DNA from: Comamonadaceae bacterium
GTDB taxonomy: Bacteria; Pseudomonadota; Gammaproteobacteria; Burkholderiales; Burkholderiaceae_C
Assembly: GCA_947461325.1 (NCBI GenBank)
Contig: CANHLD010000095.1
Coordinates: forward strand, 1-6,783
DNA: 6,783 bases
Direction of reading: 5' to 3'
The first letter of the stretch is position 1, and each line of letters begins with the position of its first letter. The notes beneath the pieces were generated by a model. That model was not told the origin of the DNA. It did no database searches and worked only from the letters and a program-made list of their open reading frames with translations. Shown here in pieces: positions 1-5,911 of the stretch. The translations under genes and the position numbers were made by a program.

Positions 1-413
1 CCCAAAGCGGTGTCGGTGTCGGGGGCGTTCAACAAAGCCTCAACCTGTGCTTCACTCAGACTTTTCGGCAAACGCAGCGGTTGCTTGGCCGACAACAACT
101 TCAACGTGGGGTCGGCCAGCAAGCGGTTGTCGCGCAAGGCCCAGCGATAAAAACGCCTGAATACAGTCATGCGCCGGTTGGCGGACGTCGCCTTGGTTTG
201 ATCGTGCCGGTGCGCGAAATAGGCTTGCAAATCGGCTTCCACTGCTGAGGAGAGTGAAGTGTTTTGCGTATGCAGCCAAAGGGCTAAGGCATTCAAATCG
301 CGCCGGTAAGCGGCCAGCGTGAGCGCAGACAAACCGTCCTCCAGCCAGACGCTGTCGATGAAGGCATCGACCAGCGGATCCGGCGTGTCAGTCGAGCTTG
401 AGTTTTTGCGCAT
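1..413 (-). CDS. xerD: Tyrosine recombinase XerD, N-terminal part (runs off left edge)
   Basis: This is the N-terminal 137 codons of a site-specific tyrosine recombinase; the frame is open to the window edge. XerD with XerC resolves chromosome dimers at dif during division. The visible part is the SAM-like core-binding domain. It has the XerD-typical VWLEDGLS stretch (about residues 22-29), TLAAYRRDL (about 33-41), the ATSANRRMTVFRRFYRWAL region (about 75-93) and LPKSLSEAQVEALLNAP at the domain junction, which closely resembles E. coli XerD (LPKDLSEAQVERLLQAP). The catalytic R-H-R-Y residues would lie beyond the edge. The ATG at 413 is chosen because an AAGGTGG stretch lies just upstream and the protein then starts a normal distance before the WLEDGLS motif. 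It overlaps the end of the upstream receptor gene by 26 bp, suggesting co-transcription. XerC is less likely given the motif match. What is known of the family is used for function; the catalytic half is not visible. Confidence 0.9.
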   Translation of the reverse strand, partial: MRKNSSSTDTPDPLVDAFIDSVWLEDGLSALTLAAYRRDLNALALWLHTQNTSLSSAVEADLQAYFAHRHDQTKATSANRRMTVFRRFYRWALRDNRLLADPTLKLLSAKQPLRLPKSLSEAQVEALLNAPDTDTAL

Positions 414-1356
414 CCACCACCTTTTTGTACACCTCGTACTCGGCTTTCAATTGCGCCGCAAATTCTTGCGGACTGTTGGCCACCACACGAGAGCCTGTGG
501 CTTCAAGCCGCTTGATCACCGCCGGGTCTTGCAACACCTTGCGCACGGCTGCGTTCAATTGAGACACCAGCGGCGCAGGCAAACCTTTGGGCGCCCAGAT
601 GCCGTATAGCGCGGGGCGGTTGACGGGTTCTAAACCCAGTTCTTTGAAAGTGGGCACATCCGGCAATTCGGCGACACGCTCAGGCGTGGCCACCGCCAGC
701 GCGATCAAACGTTTGTCCTTGATGTGCGACATGGCAGATGGCAAGTTGTCAAAAATAATCGGCACCTGACCGCCCACCGTGTCGCGCAATGCAGGCCCGG
801 AACCGGCATAAGGAATATGAACCACAAATGTTTTGGTGAGATTTTTGAACAACTCCATTTGCAAATGCCCGATGCCGCCTGTACCCGAGGACGCGTAATC
901 GTATTTACCCGGTTGAGCGCGCAACTCTTTCAAAAAACCGGCCATGTCTTTGGCAGGAAATGAGGGATGAATTGCCAACACATTCGGAGAGGCCACCATG
1001 TTGATGATGGGTGTGAAATCGGTGAGCGGCTTATAGGCAATGGATGGATTGATAGCTGGGTTGGTGGCAGCACTTGACGCCGTTGTCAGACCAAGCGTGT
1101 AGCCATCAGGCGCTGCACGCGCTACTTCCAACGCACCGGTGACGCCACCGCCGCCAGCCTTGTTCTCCACCACCACCGTTTGACCGAGCAATTTGCCCAG
1201 AGGTTCGGCGACGATGCGCGCAATCAAGTCAGTGCTGCCGCCCGGCGCGAACGGCACCAGCAAACGTATGGGTTTAACAGGGTAAGTTTGTGCATTCGCT
1301 ATGCCAGCGATTACACAACACAAAAGTAATAGAAGTCGCAGAGAAATAGTTTTCAT
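388..1356 (-). CDS. Bug-family (TctC-like) tripartite tricarboxylate transporter substrate-binding protein
   Basis: A 322-residue periplasmic solute-binding protein of the Bug/TctC family, which captures small carboxylates and similar ligands. It has a signal peptide: MKTISLR, a hydrophobic stretch, then ANA|Q, so cleavage is predicted after residue 22. Family marks follow: YPVKPIRLLVPFAPGGSTD (25-43) containing the ligand-contacting PGG loop, AAPDGYTLGL (81-90), GTGGIGHLQMELF (158-170), HIPYAGSGPALRDTVGGQV (180-198), and LPDVPTFKELG (231-241). The length is normal for the family. The start ATG shares its A with the murB stop (TGATG), with a GGTGGTGG stretch just upstream, so translation is probably coupled to murB. 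No TctA or TctB membrane partners lie nearby, so it is an orphan receptor, which is common in Burkholderiales. The ligand cannot be read from sequence. Family assignment is secure; its role in this operon is unknown. Confidence 0.93.
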   Translation of the reverse strand: MKTISLRLLLLLCCVIAGIANAQTYPVKPIRLLVPFAPGGSTDLIARIVAEPLGKLLGQTVVVENKAGGGGVTGALEVARAAPDGYTLGLTTASSAATNPAINPSIAYKPLTDFTPIINMVASPNVLAIHPSFPAKDMAGFLKELRAQPGKYDYASSGTGGIGHLQMELFKNLTKTFVVHIPYAGSGPALRDTVGGQVPIIFDNLPSAMSHIKDKRLIALAVATPERVAELPDVPTFKELGLEPVNRPALYGIWAPKGLPAPLVSQLNAAVRKVLQDPAVIKRLEATGSRVVANSPQEFAAQLKAEYEVYKKVVDAQKLKLD

Positions 1357-2405
1357 CAGACCACCACCGGTTCAGGTTCGAGTTGTATGCCGAAACGCTC
1401 GTACACACTGGTTTGAATCGCTTTGGCCAAGGTCACCACCTCTCCTCCGGTGCAAGGGCTGTCGCGACCGCCTTTGTTGATGATGACCAATGCTTGCTTG
1501 TCATACACCGCCGCGTTGCCCACGGACTTACCGCGCCAGCCGCAGGCGTCTATCAACCATGCGGCGGCGAGTTTGATACGCCCGTCGCTCAAGTGGTAAT
1601 GCACCAGACGCGGTTCGCGCGCAATGATGTCGGCGCATTGCTCTGGCGACACCGTTGGGTTTTTGAAGAAGCTGCCCGCGTTGCCCACCACTTGCGGGTT
1701 AGGTAATTTCGCAAGACGGATTTCGCAGACCCAGTCAAACACCTGCTGCGGGGTAGGTTCGCTGATGCCGGTTTGCGCTTGCTTTTTTTCCAAGTCGGCG
1801 TAGCCAATGTCGGCACGCCATTTTTTGGGTAAACGAAAACGCACTTGCGTGATGAGCGCGCGGCCCAGCAAACCCAAGTCGCGTTTGTCGCTGGCTTGGT
1901 GCTTGAACACCGAATCGCGGTAACCGAAGGCGCATTGCGCTGCGTTGAGCGTGAAATGCTGGCCAGTGTGTAAATCCACTGCGTCCAGCGATTCGAAACG
2001 GTCTTGCAACTCGACGCCGTAAGCACCAATGTTTTGCACCGGCGAGGCACCGACCAAGCCGGGGATCATGGCCAGGTTTTCCAACCCCGGCCAGCCTTGT
2101 TGCAAGGTCCATGCAACGAACTCGTGCCAGTCTTCACCGGCGGCGGCTTGCACAATCCAAGCCTTGTCGTCTTCGGACACCAAATGTTTGCCTAGCAACT
2201 CCACTTTGATCACCAAGGGCTTGATGTCGCCTGTGATGACGATATTGCTGCCGCCACCCAGCACAAAATGCGGCTCAAGCCGTATCGGGTCAGCAAGTAG
2301 CGCGGCGACATCCTCCATGCTGCGCAAACGCAGCAGGCGTTCGGCTTTGGCGGCAATGCCGAAGGTGTTGTGGGCTTGCAGGGGAACCTGTGTCTCGATA
2401 ATCAT
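1356..2405 (-). CDS. murB: UDP-N-acetylenolpyruvoylglucosamine reductase (MurB, type I)
   Basis: A 349-residue cytoplasmic flavoenzyme that reduces UDP-GlcNAc-enolpyruvate to UDP-MurNAc with NADPH, the second committed step of peptidoglycan precursor synthesis. FAD-binding motifs are visible: HNTFGI (12-17), LGGGSNIVITGD (49-60) and LENLAMIPGLVGASPVQNIGAYGVEL (108-133). FGYRDSVFK (160-168) carries the conserved Arg163. NAGSFFKNP (242-250) has the catalytic Ser245 (E. coli Ser229), and the C-terminal LEPEP has Glu345 aligned with E. coli Glu325. This is the long type I form, like the 342-residue E. coli enzyme. The ATG at 2405 gives the family-typical N-terminus, but no Shine-Dalgarno sits at normal spacing; the nearest AGGAG (2427-2431) is 21 nt upstream and better placed for an out-of-frame ATG at 2421. 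It is the first gene of a unit with the Bug receptor and xerD, and is divergent from yajQ. Confidence 0.97.
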   Translation of the reverse strand: MIIETQVPLQAHNTFGIAAKAERLLRLRSMEDVAALLADPIRLEPHFVLGGGSNIVITGDIKPLVIKVELLGKHLVSEDDKAWIVQAAAGEDWHEFVAWTLQQGWPGLENLAMIPGLVGASPVQNIGAYGVELQDRFESLDAVDLHTGQHFTLNAAQCAFGYRDSVFKHQASDKRDLGLLGRALITQVRFRLPKKWRADIGYADLEKKQAQTGISEPTPQQVFDWVCEIRLAKLPNPQVVGNAGSFFKNPTVSPEQCADIIAREPRLVHYHLSDGRIKLAAAWLIDACGWRGKSVGNAAVYDKQALVIINKGGRDSPCTGGEVVTLAKAIQTSVYERFGIQLEPEPVVV

Positions 2406-2443
2406 GTGAGAATTGTCGCATCTGAACTCCTGAAGTACCGACC

Positions 2444-2929
2444 ATGCCCTCTTTTGATACTGTCTGTGAAGCCGACGTGGTGGAAGTGAAAAACGGCGTC
2501 GAGAACACGGCCAAGGAAATTGCCACCCGTTTTGATTTCAAAGGCACGTCTGCCGCCATTGAATTCAAGGACAAAGAAATCACTTTGATCGGCGACAGCG
2601 ACTTTCAACTCGCGCAAATCGATGACATCCTGCGCAACAAACTGACCAAACGCAATGTGGATATTCGATTTCTGGACAAAGGCGATGTGCAGAAAATGGG
2701 CGGCGACAAGGTCAAGCAAGTGGTGAAAGTACGTAATGGCATTGCCAGCGAAGATGCCAAGAAAATCCAGCGCGTCATCAAGGACAGCAAAATGAAAGTG
2801 CAGGCTGCGATTCAAGGCGAAGCGGTACGCATCACCGGGGCTAAGCGGGATGATTTGCAAGCAGCGATGGCGCTGATTCGCAAAGAAATGCCCGATCTGC
2901 CGTTGAGCTTTGACAATTTCCGTGATTGA
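2444..2929 (+). CDS. yajQ: YajQ family cyclic di-GMP/nucleotide-binding protein (UPF0234)
   Basis: A 161-residue cytoplasmic protein that closely follows E. coli YajQ (163 aa) over its full length: MPSFDTVCEADVVEVKNGV (1-19), TRFDFKG (28-34), SDFQLAQIDDILRNKL (52-67), IKDSKMKVQAAIQGE (112-126), VRITGAKRDDLQAAMALIR (128-146) and the terminal FDNFRD. It lacks a few residues in the middle relative to E. coli. The family has two RRM-like ferredoxin folds; E. coli YajQ binds nucleic acid or nucleotides, and the Xanthomonas homologue binds c-di-GMP and acts with a transcription factor in virulence control. Which role applies here is not visible. The ATG at 2444 gives the invariant MPSFD start, although no strong ribosome binding site precedes it. 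The gap to divergent murB is only 38 bp, so its promoter probably lies inside the murB 5' end. Its last codons and stop (2918-2938) are duplicated downstream at 2997-3017. Confidence 0.96.
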   Translation: MPSFDTVCEADVVEVKNGVENTAKEIATRFDFKGTSAAIEFKDKEITLIGDSDFQLAQIDDILRNKLTKRNVDIRFLDKGDVQKMGGDKVKQVVKVRNGIASEDAKKIQRVIKDSKMKVQAAIQGEAVRITGAKRDDLQAAMALIRKEMPDLPLSFDNFRD

Positions 2930-2939
2930 TGCATTGGTA

Positions 2940-2963
2940 AATTGGGGTCAGACACCAATTATT
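2940..2963 (+). repeat. 24-bp palindromic REP-like repeat, copy 1
   Basis: The core has arms AATTGGGGTC and GACACCAATT around a central A, followed by ATT. Nine of ten positions pair, the exception being G opposite A. All three copies in this gap are identical over 24 bp. The GGGGTCAGAC palindrome resembles repeats I recall near REP-associated Y1 (RAYT) transposases in proteobacteria; that link is from memory and no such transposase is in the window. Confidence 0.85.
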
Positions 2964-2974
2964 CCGGTTAGGTT

Positions 2975-2998
2975 AATTGGGGTCAGACACCAATTATT
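2975..2998 (+). repeat. 24-bp palindromic REP-like repeat, copy 2
   Basis: Identical over 24 bp to the copy at 2940-2963 and in the same orientation. It is 35 bp downstream of copy 1 (start to start), separated by the linker CCGGTTAGGTT, and is directly followed by the second yajQ-tail copy. Confidence 0.85.
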
Positions 2999-3025
2999 CC
3001 GTGATTGATGCATTGGTTAATTGTA

Positions 3026-3049
3026 AATTGGGGTCAGACACCAATTATT
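3026..3049 (+). repeat. 24-bp palindromic REP-like repeat, copy 3
   Basis: Identical over 24 bp to the two copies at 2940 and 2975 and in the same orientation, 51 bp after copy 2 (start to start). This copy alone is followed by G and five Ts, so it may have been recruited as a transcription terminator. Confidence 0.85.
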
Positions 3050-3055
3050 GTTTTT
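3026..3055 (+). terminator. Candidate rho-independent terminator for yajQ (palindrome copy 3 plus T-run)
   Basis: The palindrome arms AATTGGGGTC and GACACCAATT can form a stem of about 8-9 pairs with one mismatch and a tiny loop. It is followed by ATTG and a TTTTT run at 3051-3055. It lies about 100 bp past the yajQ stop. The stem is only moderately GC-rich and the T-run is not immediately adjacent, so this is a weak to moderate call. The inverted repeat at 3077-3149 is the competing candidate. Confidence 0.3.
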
Positions 3056-3076
3056 CAGTTTCTGGTTGAGGCCTTC

Positions 3077-3149
3077 ACGACATGCCGGGACGGTCGCCGC
3101 TCTCCGCCTGCGGCAACGTTCGCGTCGGCCCGCCCGTCATGTCGTTTTT
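3077..3149 (+). terminator. Branched GC-rich inverted repeat with T-run; candidate terminator or dispersed repeat
   Basis: The outer arms ACGACATGCCGGG (3077-3089) and CCCGTCATGTCGT (3133-3145) pair with a single mismatch. Inside are two smaller hairpins: GCCGC/GCGGC (3096-3100 with 3110-3114) and ACG-TTCG-CGT (3116-3125). This gives a branched, cloverleaf-like fold. Five Ts (3145-3149) follow on the plus strand, as in a terminator for yajQ; the minus side has no T-run, so it would stop plsY transcripts less well. It sits between the ends of two convergent genes. Its GC-rich composition differs from the AT-rich palindromes next to it, and it looks like an intergenic repeat family member, which is inference. 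Confidence 0.45.
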
Positions 3150-3199
3150 CCAATCGTAGATTTCGTCGACTGCAAGCTTTGGTGTTTATAAGGCGGATA

Positions 3200-3841
3200 T
3201 CAGTTTTTACCGATACGGCTTTCCTCACCGCGCATCAACTTGGCGATGTTAGATTGATGCCGCCACACCAAGATACCGCTCATGACCACCGCCGCCAACA
3301 ACACCCGGTTGTCCACATACCAGACCACCCGGTGGCCTAAAAAATAAAAGGCTGGTGCAAACACAGCACCGGCCAATGCAGCCAAGGACGAATAGCGCGT
3401 GAAAAACGCCACGATCAACCAAGTCATCATGGTCGCGAAACCCAGCAAGGGCTCAATGCCAAACAACACGCCTGCCGCCGTGGCCACGCCTTTGCCGCCT
3501 TTGAATCGAAAAAATACCGGCCAGACATGACCGGCAAACGCCGCCAGCGCCACCATGGCCAAGGTGCCTTCAGCCAAGCCCCAAGCAATGCCGTAACGCC
3601 CCACGGCCCAGACGGGCAACCAGCCTTTGACGGCATCTAGCAACAAGGTCAAAGCTGCTGCGGCTTTGTTGCCCGAGCGCAGCACATTGGTCGCGCCAGG
3701 GTTTTGGCTGCCGTAAGAACGCGGATCGGCCAGTCCCATGACGCGGCTGACCAGCACCGCAAACGAGAGTGACCCAATCAAATAGGCGGCCAGCGCAGCC
3801 AAAAGCGGGTAGGCCATTGATAAAAAAATATCCATATGCAT
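3200..3841 (-). CDS. plsY: Acyl-phosphate:glycerol-3-phosphate acyltransferase PlsY
   Basis: A roughly 213-residue integral inner-membrane enzyme that transfers the acyl group from acyl-phosphate to sn-glycerol-3-phosphate to make lysophosphatidic acid, the first acylation of phospholipid synthesis after PlsX. Family motifs are intact: LIGSLSFAVLVSR in the first membrane segment (about 21-33), the GSQNPGATNVLRSGNK loop (44-59), GHVWPVFF and FKGGKGVATAAG (104-124), and the cytosolic C-terminal RHQSNIAKLMRGEESRI. Several hydrophobic segments match the five-helix family fold. The start is uncertain: ATG at 3841 shares its A with the stop of the upstream aldo/keto reductase (TGATG), and in-frame ATGs also occur at 3835 and 3817 (the last gives 205 residues, like E. 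coli). None has a clear Shine-Dalgarno. The 3841 start is preferred because of the overlap. It is probably transcribed with the reductase. Confidence 0.95.
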   Translation of the reverse strand: MHMDIFLSMAYPLLAALAAYLIGSLSFAVLVSRVMGLADPRSYGSQNPGATNVLRSGNKAAAALTLLLDAVKGWLPVWAVGRYGIAWGLAEGTLAMVALAAFAGHVWPVFFRFKGGKGVATAAGVLFGIEPLLGFATMMTWLIVAFFTRYSSLAALAGAVFAPAFYFLGHRVVWYVDNRVLLAAVVMSGILVWRHQSNIAKLMRGEESRIGKN

Positions 3842-4917
3842 CAAATCGCAGGGTCGCGCATTTCCCAGCGGATTTCGTCAATGGCTTTGAGCATCTCGGG
3901 GGTAAGCGTTTTGCCCCAAGCATCCAAATCTTCGTCCAATTGCGCCACAGAGGTCACGCCGATGATGGTGCTGGCCACGCGCCACTGCGAGTAGCAAAAA
4001 GCCAGTGCCATGTCGGTCGGTGTCATGCCGTTGTCGCGGGCGAGTTGGTTGTAGCGCTTGGCTGCAGCCAGCGCATCCGGCCGAGCCCAACGTTGCTTGC
4101 GAACGCTTTCGTACTTAGAGATGCGACCTTCCTTGGGCGAGTTTTCCCCCAGAAAACCGGATTCGTCGTATTTGCCGGTGAGCAGGCCGAATGCCAGCGG
4201 CGAATACGCCAGCAACGACACATTCAAACGGTGCATGGTTTCATCCAAACCGTTTTCAGGCACGCGATTGACCAGGCAGTAAGCGTTTTGCACGCTGACA
4301 ATGCGCGGCAAATGATGTTGCTCGGCCAAACGCACAAACTCGTGCACACCGTATGGCGTTTCATTGGACAACCCGATGTAGCGCACCTTGCCTTGTTTGA
4401 TCAAACTGGCCAGCGCTTCTAATTGTTCGTGGATGGAGGTGGCGGTTTTTTCATTCTTCGGTTCGTAATACATGCCACCAAACATGGGTACATGACGCTC
4501 AGGCCAGTGGATTTGATACAGGTCAATCACATCGGTTTGCAACCGCTTCAAACTGGCATCACACGAGGCTTGTATTTCAGCTGCCGTCATGCCCTCGCCG
4601 GGGCGCACCCAAGGCATGCCGCGTGAAGGTCCAGCTACTTTGGAAGCCAGCACAATTTTTTGGCGCATGCCCGGACGCTTTGTCAACCAGTTGCCGATGT
4701 AATGCTCTGTTTTGCCATAAGACTCAGCGGTGGGTGGCACGGCATAAATTTCAGCGGTATCGAAGAAATTGACGCCCCGTGCGATGCTGTGATCCATGAT
4801 GGTGTGCGAGGCCAGCTCGTCGACCTGTTGACCGAAAGTCATGGTGCCCAAGGAAATGGGAGTGACGTGCAAATCGCTTTGACCCAAGCGGACAGGAGTG
4901 AGTTCGAGTTTTTTCAT
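3841..4917 (-). CDS. Aldo/keto reductase, Tas-like
   Basis: A 358-residue NADP(H)-dependent oxidoreductase with the (beta/alpha)8 aldo/keto reductase fold, most like E. coli Tas (346 aa). Shared stretches are LGTMTFGQQ (23-31), FFDTAEIYAVPP (51-62), YIGNWLTKRPG (73-83), ASKVAGPSRG (91-100), SLKRLQTDVIDLYQIHWPER (122-141), VRYIGLSNETPYGVHEFVRL (178-197) and LAYSPLAFGLLTGKY (236-250). The catalytic tetrad is visible as Asp53, Tyr58, Lys93 and His137. Cofactor-binding residues are expected in the C-terminal STIIGVTSVAQLDEDL part (316-331). The substrate is unknown; Tas was named for suppression of tyrosine auxotrophy, so the name gives no biochemical reaction. The ATG at 4917 gives the natural N-terminus, but the bases just upstream (CTCCCACCT) do not resemble a Shine-Dalgarno. 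Its TGA stop overlaps the plsY ATG. A plausible promoter lies about 100 bp upstream. Confidence 0.93.
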   Translation of the reverse strand: MKKLELTPVRLGQSDLHVTPISLGTMTFGQQVDELASHTIMDHSIARGVNFFDTAEIYAVPPTAESYGKTEHYIGNWLTKRPGMRQKIVLASKVAGPSRGMPWVRPGEGMTAAEIQASCDASLKRLQTDVIDLYQIHWPERHVPMFGGMYYEPKNEKTATSIHEQLEALASLIKQGKVRYIGLSNETPYGVHEFVRLAEQHHLPRIVSVQNAYCLVNRVPENGLDETMHRLNVSLLAYSPLAFGLLTGKYDESGFLGENSPKEGRISKYESVRKQRWARPDALAAAKRYNQLARDNGMTPTDMALAFCYSQWRVASTIIGVTSVAQLDEDLDAWGKTLTPEMLKAIDEIRWEMRDPAI

Positions 4918-5020
4918 AGGTGGGAGTTTAAGTGTGCGCGATGAATGAATTGAATTTACTACGTTCTTGCTTGTCCCAAGGGCAGGGATTGCCTGAGGTC
5001 ACTGATGCTGCGTGAATTAA

Positions 5021-5049
5021 AGTCTATGGGTCAGCAAACAAAGAGTCAA
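5021..5049 (-). promoter_or_regulatory. Candidate sigma-70 promoter for the aldo/keto reductase-plsY unit
   Basis: Read on the minus strand, TTGACT (5049-5044, five of six matches to TTGACA) and TAGACT (5026-5021, four of six to TATAAT) are separated by exactly 17 bp. Transcription would begin near 5014, leaving a leader of about 97 nt before the reductase ATG. It lies in the 184-bp region between divergent genes, where a promoter is expected. It was found by eye; no better plus-strand promoter for the SDR gene was evident. Confidence 0.35.
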
Positions 5050-5101
5050 AGAAAACCCATCCATTAGGCTTACAAAAAACAATGTATTCATTCGAAAAAC
5101 C

Positions 5102-5866
5102 ATGAATCAGACAACTCAAGCGACCGCCATCGTCACCGGCGCGGCTCGTGGCATCGGACTGGCGACCACCCAATTATTTTTAAGCAAAGGCTACCGTGTC
5201 GCCATGGTCGATCGCGACACGGCAGAACTCCAAAGCGTAGCTGCCGCTTTGCAGAACGTGTTGGCGGTTGACTGCGATGTGTCCCAAGAAGACCAAGTAA
5301 ATGCCATGATGCACACGGTTTTGCAATGGTCAGGGCGTGTCGATGTGCTGGTGAATAACGCAGGTGTGGCCGATTTCGCGGCGATACAAGACACCACGTT
5401 CGAGCGTTGGAAAACGGTGATGCGCACCAACCTTGACGGTGTGTTTTTGTGTTCACAAGCCGCGCTGCCCGCGCTGCGCGAAAGCAAAGGTTGCATCGTC
5501 AATATCGCGTCCATCTCGGGCTTGCGCGCATCAACACTTCGAGTGGCCTACGGCACTTCGAAAGCTGCTGTGATTCATTTAACCAAACAACAAGCGGCCG
5601 AACTCGGCGAATGGGGCGTACGCGTGAATTGCGTCGCACCCGGACCGGTAAAAACCAAACTTGCCGCAGCTGTTCATACGCCCGCCATCGTCAACGCTTA
5701 CCACGATGCGATACCGCTGAACCGCTATGGCAGTGAAGAAGAAATTGCAAGAGTGATTGTTTTTTTGGCGTCTGATGAGGCCAGTTATATGACTGGGCAA
5801 ATGATTGCGGTAGATGGCGGGTTTGATGCAACAGGTGTGGGTTTGCCAACGTTGCGATCTGATTGA
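5102..5866 (+). CDS. Classical short-chain dehydrogenase/reductase (SDR family oxidoreductase)
   Basis: A 254-residue cytoplasmic Rossmann-fold oxidoreductase of the classical SDR type, normal in length. It shows the cofactor motif TGAARGIG (12-19) and Asp37 at the end of beta-2 (VDRD), which usually favours NAD(H). CDV (58-60) and NNAG (85-88) follow. The catalytic tetrad is Asn110, Ser137 (in NIASISG), Tyr150 and Lys154 (YGTSK), and there is a PGPVKT loop (180-185). The C-terminal SYMTGQMIAVDGGF is typical of the 3-oxoacyl-ACP reductase/glucose dehydrogenase-like branch. The substrate cannot be inferred, and FabG itself is unlikely since no fatty-acid synthesis genes adjoin. The ATG at 5102 starts the protein ten residues before the glycine motif, as usual, but no clear Shine-Dalgarno is visible in the AT-rich upstream bases. 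It is divergent from the aldo/keto reductase, and the helicase begins 149 bp after its stop. Confidence 0.94.
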   Translation: MNQTTQATAIVTGAARGIGLATTQLFLSKGYRVAMVDRDTAELQSVAAALQNVLAVDCDVSQEDQVNAMMHTVLQWSGRVDVLVNNAGVADFAAIQDTTFERWKTVMRTNLDGVFLCSQAALPALRESKGCIVNIASISGLRASTLRVAYGTSKAAVIHLTKQQAAELGEWGVRVNCVAPGPVKTKLAAAVHTPAIVNAYHDAIPLNRYGSEEEIARVIVFLASDEASYMTGQMIAVDGGFDATGVGLPTLRSD

Positions 5867-5911
5867 AGTGCGGGGAGTCAGACAAAAAAGTCAATATTTA
5901 AAAGCTTGTCC

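Larger units (their letters stand above)
2918..3049. repeat. Partial tandem duplication of the yajQ tail with palindromic repeats (79-bp period)
   Basis: A 21-bp segment covering the end of yajQ, its TGA stop and the bases after it (2918-2938, containing CCGTGATTGATGCATTGGT) recurs exactly at 2997-3017, 79 bp later. Each copy is followed by the palindromic repeat described separately (copy 1 after the first tail, copy 3 after the second). The second tail is followed by seven extra bases (TAATTGT) before its palindrome. The segment therefore reads tail, palindrome 1, linker, palindrome 2, tail, palindrome 3. This is a direct observation. A duplication by slippage or by a mobilised repeat element is the inferred cause. 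Confidence 0.9.

Noticed and set aside
1589..2112. Minus-strand open frames of 153 and 125 codons.
   Set aside because: They are other frames of murB, whose catalytic motifs are complete in its own frame; compositions are Arg/Ser/Thr-rich as expected for shadows.
2402..2860. A 152-codon minus-strand frame.
   Set aside because: Antisense to yajQ, which matches its family end to end; it has no recognisable motif.
3075..3140. A 21-residue minus-strand mini-ORF starting MTGGPTRTLPQ inside the branched inverted repeat.
   Set aside because: It coincides with the inverted repeat, has no ribosome binding site, and the structure explains the sequence better than coding does.
2930..3199. Possible CRISPR array in the repeat-rich gap.
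   Set aside because: There are only three repeats with unequal, short spacers (11 and 27 bp), partly made of duplicated yajQ tail, and no cas genes.
3005..3199. Possible dif or integron attC site near the inverted repeat, given xerD in the window.
   Set aside because: No 28-bp dif-like two-arm site and no proper R'/R'' core pair were seen; xerD is about 2.6 kb away and dif need not be linked to it.
3005..3340. A plus-strand frame of 111 codons starting in the repeat region.
   Set aside because: Its first half translates the inverted repeat and its second half is antisense to plsY; there is no ribosome binding site or family resemblance.
3769..4422. A 217-codon open frame on the plus strand.
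   Set aside because: It lies entirely antisense to plsY and the aldo/keto reductase, both certain by motif, and its translation resembles no family. Long antisense frames are common at this GC.
5872..5883. GGGGAGTCAGAC after the SDR stop, similar to the GGGGTCAGAC core of the repeats near 2940-3049.
   Set aside because: It has one inserted base, lacks the AATTGG/CCAATT arms, and is too short to be called a repeat copy.
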